This document shows positions 7,635 to 9,449 of a stretch of 9,449 nt of DNA, piece after piece. The translations under genes were made by a program, and so were the position numbers. The notes below the pieces were generated by a model. The model made no database searches, was not told the DNA's origin, and saw only the letters and a program-made list of their open reading frames with translations. The DNA is from Fidelibacterota bacterium (lineage in GTDB: Bacteria > Fidelibacterota > Fidelibacteria > Fidelibacterales > Fidelibacteraceae). Where the stretch lies: assembly GCA_029931905.1 (NCBI GenBank), contig JAOZRH010000030.1:8860-18308 (forward strand), read 5' to 3'. How positions within the stretch are numbered: position 1 is the first letter of the stretch; each line of letters starts with the position of its first letter.

Positions 7635-9314
7635 ATGAGACCAATGTATATGGAAGAAAAACCAGATAAACCAATAAAAGCATTCAGAGGGAGCAAATTA
7701 AGAGCGAAAAATTGGGAAGCAGAGGCCGCGTTGAGAATGTTGGAAAATAATTTGGATCCTGAAGTTGCATTATTGCCTGATGAATTAATTATTTATGGTG
7801 GTTCTGGTAGAGCCGTTAGAAATTGGCGAGAATATAATAGAATTGTGAAAGCGTTAAAATCATTAGAAAGTGATGAAACACTTCTTGTACAATCTGGCAA
7901 ACCTGTTGGAATTGTTAAAACACATCCACAAAGTCCGAGAGTTTTAATTGCAAATAGTAATATAGTTCCTGCTTGGTCCACTCAGGAAAATTTTGACAAA
8001 TATGATGAAATGGGCTTGACAATGTATGGACAAATGACCGCAGGAAGCTGGATTTATATTGGGACTCAAGGAATTTTACAGGGAACTTATCAAACATTTG
8101 CAGCTTTGGCAGAAAAACATTATGGAAGCTCATTAAAGGGGAAATTTGTATTGACTGGTGGAATGGGTGGAATGAGTGGAGCTCAACCAATGTCTGTAAC
8201 GATGAATGGCGGAGTTGTAATTGATGTTGAAGTTTATGCCGATAGAATAAAACGAAAAGTCGATGAAGGATATTGCAATACAATGACTGACAATATTGAT
8301 GAAGCAATTAAATTGATGAAAGATGCAGTAAAAAAAGGTGAACCGCTTTCAATTGGATTAGTTGGAAATACTGCTGAAATATTCCCTGAATTCGTTAAAA
8401 GAAACATAATTCCTGATATTGTAACAGACCAAACTTCGGCTCATAATTTACTTGATTATGTACCGATTGGAAATTTAGATGAATTGCAGAAAATGAAAGA
8501 AACAGATCCAGAAAAATATAAAAAATTATCACTTGAAGCGATTTTGAAACATACAAAAGCGATGCTTGATATGCAAAAAAAGGGAGCAATTACCTTCGAT
8601 TATGGCAATAATTTGCGAGGACAAGCAGAAAAAGGCGGAATGGAAATCAGAGACGAAAAAGGCGATTTTCTATATCCAGGATTTGTTCCCGCCTATATTC
8701 GCCCATTATTTTGTGAAGGTCGTGGACCTTTTCGCTGGGCTGCTTTATCCGGTGAAACATCAGATATTGACAAATTAGATGATGTGATTTTAGAAATGTT
8801 TCCTGATGATGAAATTCTTACAAGATGGATAAAATTAGCAAGAGAACAAGTCCCACAGATTGGTTTACCAAATAGAATTTGTTGGCTTGGATACGGAGCG
8901 AGAGCAAAATTTGCAGTGAAGATGAACGATATGGTAAAAAGTGGAGAATTGAAAGGACCAATTGTTATTGGACGAGATCATCTCGATTGTGGTTCCGTAG
9001 CTTCACCAAATCGTGAAACAGAGAGTATGAAAGATGGAAGCGATGCTATTGCTGATTGGCCACTTTTAAATGCTCTTACAAGTACTGCAAGTGGTGCCGA
9101 TTGGGTTTCAATTCATAATGGAGGTGGAGTTGGAATTGGTAATTCTACTCATGCTGGTTTGGTGATTGTTGCAACTGGAACTGATGAAAAACGGAAACAA
9201 TTGGAAAGAGTTTTGACCAATGATCCCGCTACAGGAATATTTCGACATGTGGATGCTGGATATGAAGAAGCTATTGAATTTGCTGAAAAAAATGATGTGA
9301 ATATACCGAAATAA
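7635..9314 (+). CDS. hutU: Urocanate hydratase
   Basis: A cytoplasmic, NAD+-dependent enzyme that hydrates urocanate to 4-imidazolone-5-propionate, the second step of histidine degradation. It is 559 aa, the normal family length. The N-terminal region has the family blocks RMLENNLDPEVA, YGGSGRAVRNW and LLVQSGKPVG. The Rossmann-type NAD-binding glycines are at 175-182 (GGMGGMSG, followed by AQP). The conserved Cys of RICW is at 416, equivalent to the Pseudomonas putida active-site Cys410. VIGRDHLD, GSVASPNRETE, and the Gly-rich HNGGGVGIGNSTHAG at 494-508 complete the C-terminal signature. AAGGAG (7623-7628) six bases before the ATG fixes the start. It lies directly behind hutH with no terminator between, so the product of one enzyme is the substrate of the next. 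No frameshift or missing key residue was seen. Confidence 0.97.
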   Translation: MRPMYMEEKPDKPIKAFRGSKLRAKNWEAEAALRMLENNLDPEVALLPDELIIYGGSGRAVRNWREYNRIVKALKSLESDETLLVQSGKPVGIVKTHPQSPRVLIANSNIVPAWSTQENFDKYDEMGLTMYGQMTAGSWIYIGTQGILQGTYQTFAALAEKHYGSSLKGKFVLTGGMGGMSGAQPMSVTMNGGVVIDVEVYADRIKRKVDEGYCNTMTDNIDEAIKLMKDAVKKGEPLSIGLVGNTAEIFPEFVKRNIIPDIVTDQTSAHNLLDYVPIGNLDELQKMKETDPEKYKKLSLEAILKHTKAMLDMQKKGAITFDYGNNLRGQAEKGGMEIRDEKGDFLYPGFVPAYIRPLFCEGRGPFRWAALSGETSDIDKLDDVILEMFPDDEILTRWIKLAREQVPQIGLPNRICWLGYGARAKFAVKMNDMVKSGELKGPIVIGRDHLDCGSVASPNRETESMKDGSDAIADWPLLNALTSTASGADWVSIHNGGGVGIGNSTHAGLVIVATGTDEKRKQLERVLTNDPATGIFRHVDAGYEEAIEFAEKNDVNIPK

Positions 9315-9369
9315 GGAAAGTAAAATTATATTAATTTGAGTAATTAGATGATAGTAACAGGACAATAAT

Positions 9370-9449
9370 ATGAATAAAAACGAATTAGAATTTATCATAA
9401 ATGATGGTGAAAATCAATTTGTTGAATTCAAAGAGAAGTATGATAAAAA
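9370..9449 (+). CDS. N-terminus of a probable AlbA_2 (Schlafen-type) domain protein, cut by window edge
   Basis: An ATG at 9370, preceded seven bases earlier by AGGA (9359-9362), opens a frame running off the window after 26 codons. The visible residues begin MNKNELEFIIND and continue GENQFVEFKEKYDK. The pattern 'E-L-x-x-x-I-x-x-G-E-x-x-x-V-E-F-K-E' is the usual opening of AlbA_2 (Schlafen AlbA_2, COG2865) proteins. These are predicted DNA- or RNA-binding proteins, often transcriptional regulators with a C-terminal ATPase-like or winged-helix part. The identification rests on about 20 residues and the effector part is unseen. It is codirectional with hutHU, 55 bases downstream with no terminator visible, so readthrough is possible. 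A role in hut regulation is speculation. Confidence 0.6.
   Translation, partial: MNKNELEFIINDGENQFVEFKEKYDK

Noticed and set aside
7793..8778. Several 60-130 codon frames overlapping hutU
   Set aside because: HutU is unmistakable in its own frame. The others have Phe/Leu/His-biased translations and no ribosome sites.
9331..9345. Short inverted repeat TAATT/AATTA between hutU and the AlbA_2-type gene as a terminator
   Set aside because: The stem is five A:T pairs with no T tract, too weak to terminate. No other hairpin is visible in this gap.

Overview
The window is AT-rich and carries envelope and secretion genes on the left and a histidine-degradation pair on the right. The best fit is a Gram-negative bacterium of the FCB group: there is a TonB-dependent receptor with an N-terminal CarboxypepD_reg-like domain, and a secreted protein ending in a Por-secretion (T9SS) type A-like sorting domain. 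Every credible start has a purine-rich Shine-Dalgarno sequence, mostly AAGGAG or GGAG. Bacteroidia and Flavobacteriia typically lack these, so an AT-rich deeper lineage (Cloacimonadota, Marinimicrobia or Ignavibacteria-like) is favoured, but the phylum cannot be fixed from this window alone.

Layout. Positions 1-2809 hold two leftward genes 18 bases apart. The upstream one (724 aa) is an exported protein with paired calcium-type loops and a C-terminal sorting domain. The downstream one, cut by the window edge, is an exported protein with two OB-fold-like units. A 265-base divergent intergenic region (2810-3074) has candidate promoters in both directions and a curious leader with a strong Shine-Dalgarno before a two-codon ORF. 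Rightward from 3075 is a complete 952-aa TonB-dependent receptor, followed by a strong intrinsic terminator at 5959-5995.

A second transcription unit then begins: hutH (histidine ammonia-lyase, start reassigned to 6096) and hutU (urocanate hydratase), 21 bases apart. They convert L-histidine to urocanate and then to imidazolonepropionate. A perfect 19-bp AT-only palindrome lies just upstream of the hutH ribosome binding site. The enzymes for the later steps (hutI and hutG or ftcD) are not in the window. The next gene is the start of an AlbA_2 (Schlafen-type) domain protein that runs off the right edge.

The left half is probably concerned with surface or secreted functions and outer-membrane uptake; no sequence evidence links it functionally to the hut genes, from which the terminator separates it. 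I see no RNA genes, insertion sequences, CRISPR arrays, phage genes or clearly undescribed multi-gene system. The most interesting signals are small: EF-hand-like loops inside the receptor barrel, the hut palindrome, the split hut pathway with its AlbA_2 neighbour, and the leader mini-ORF.
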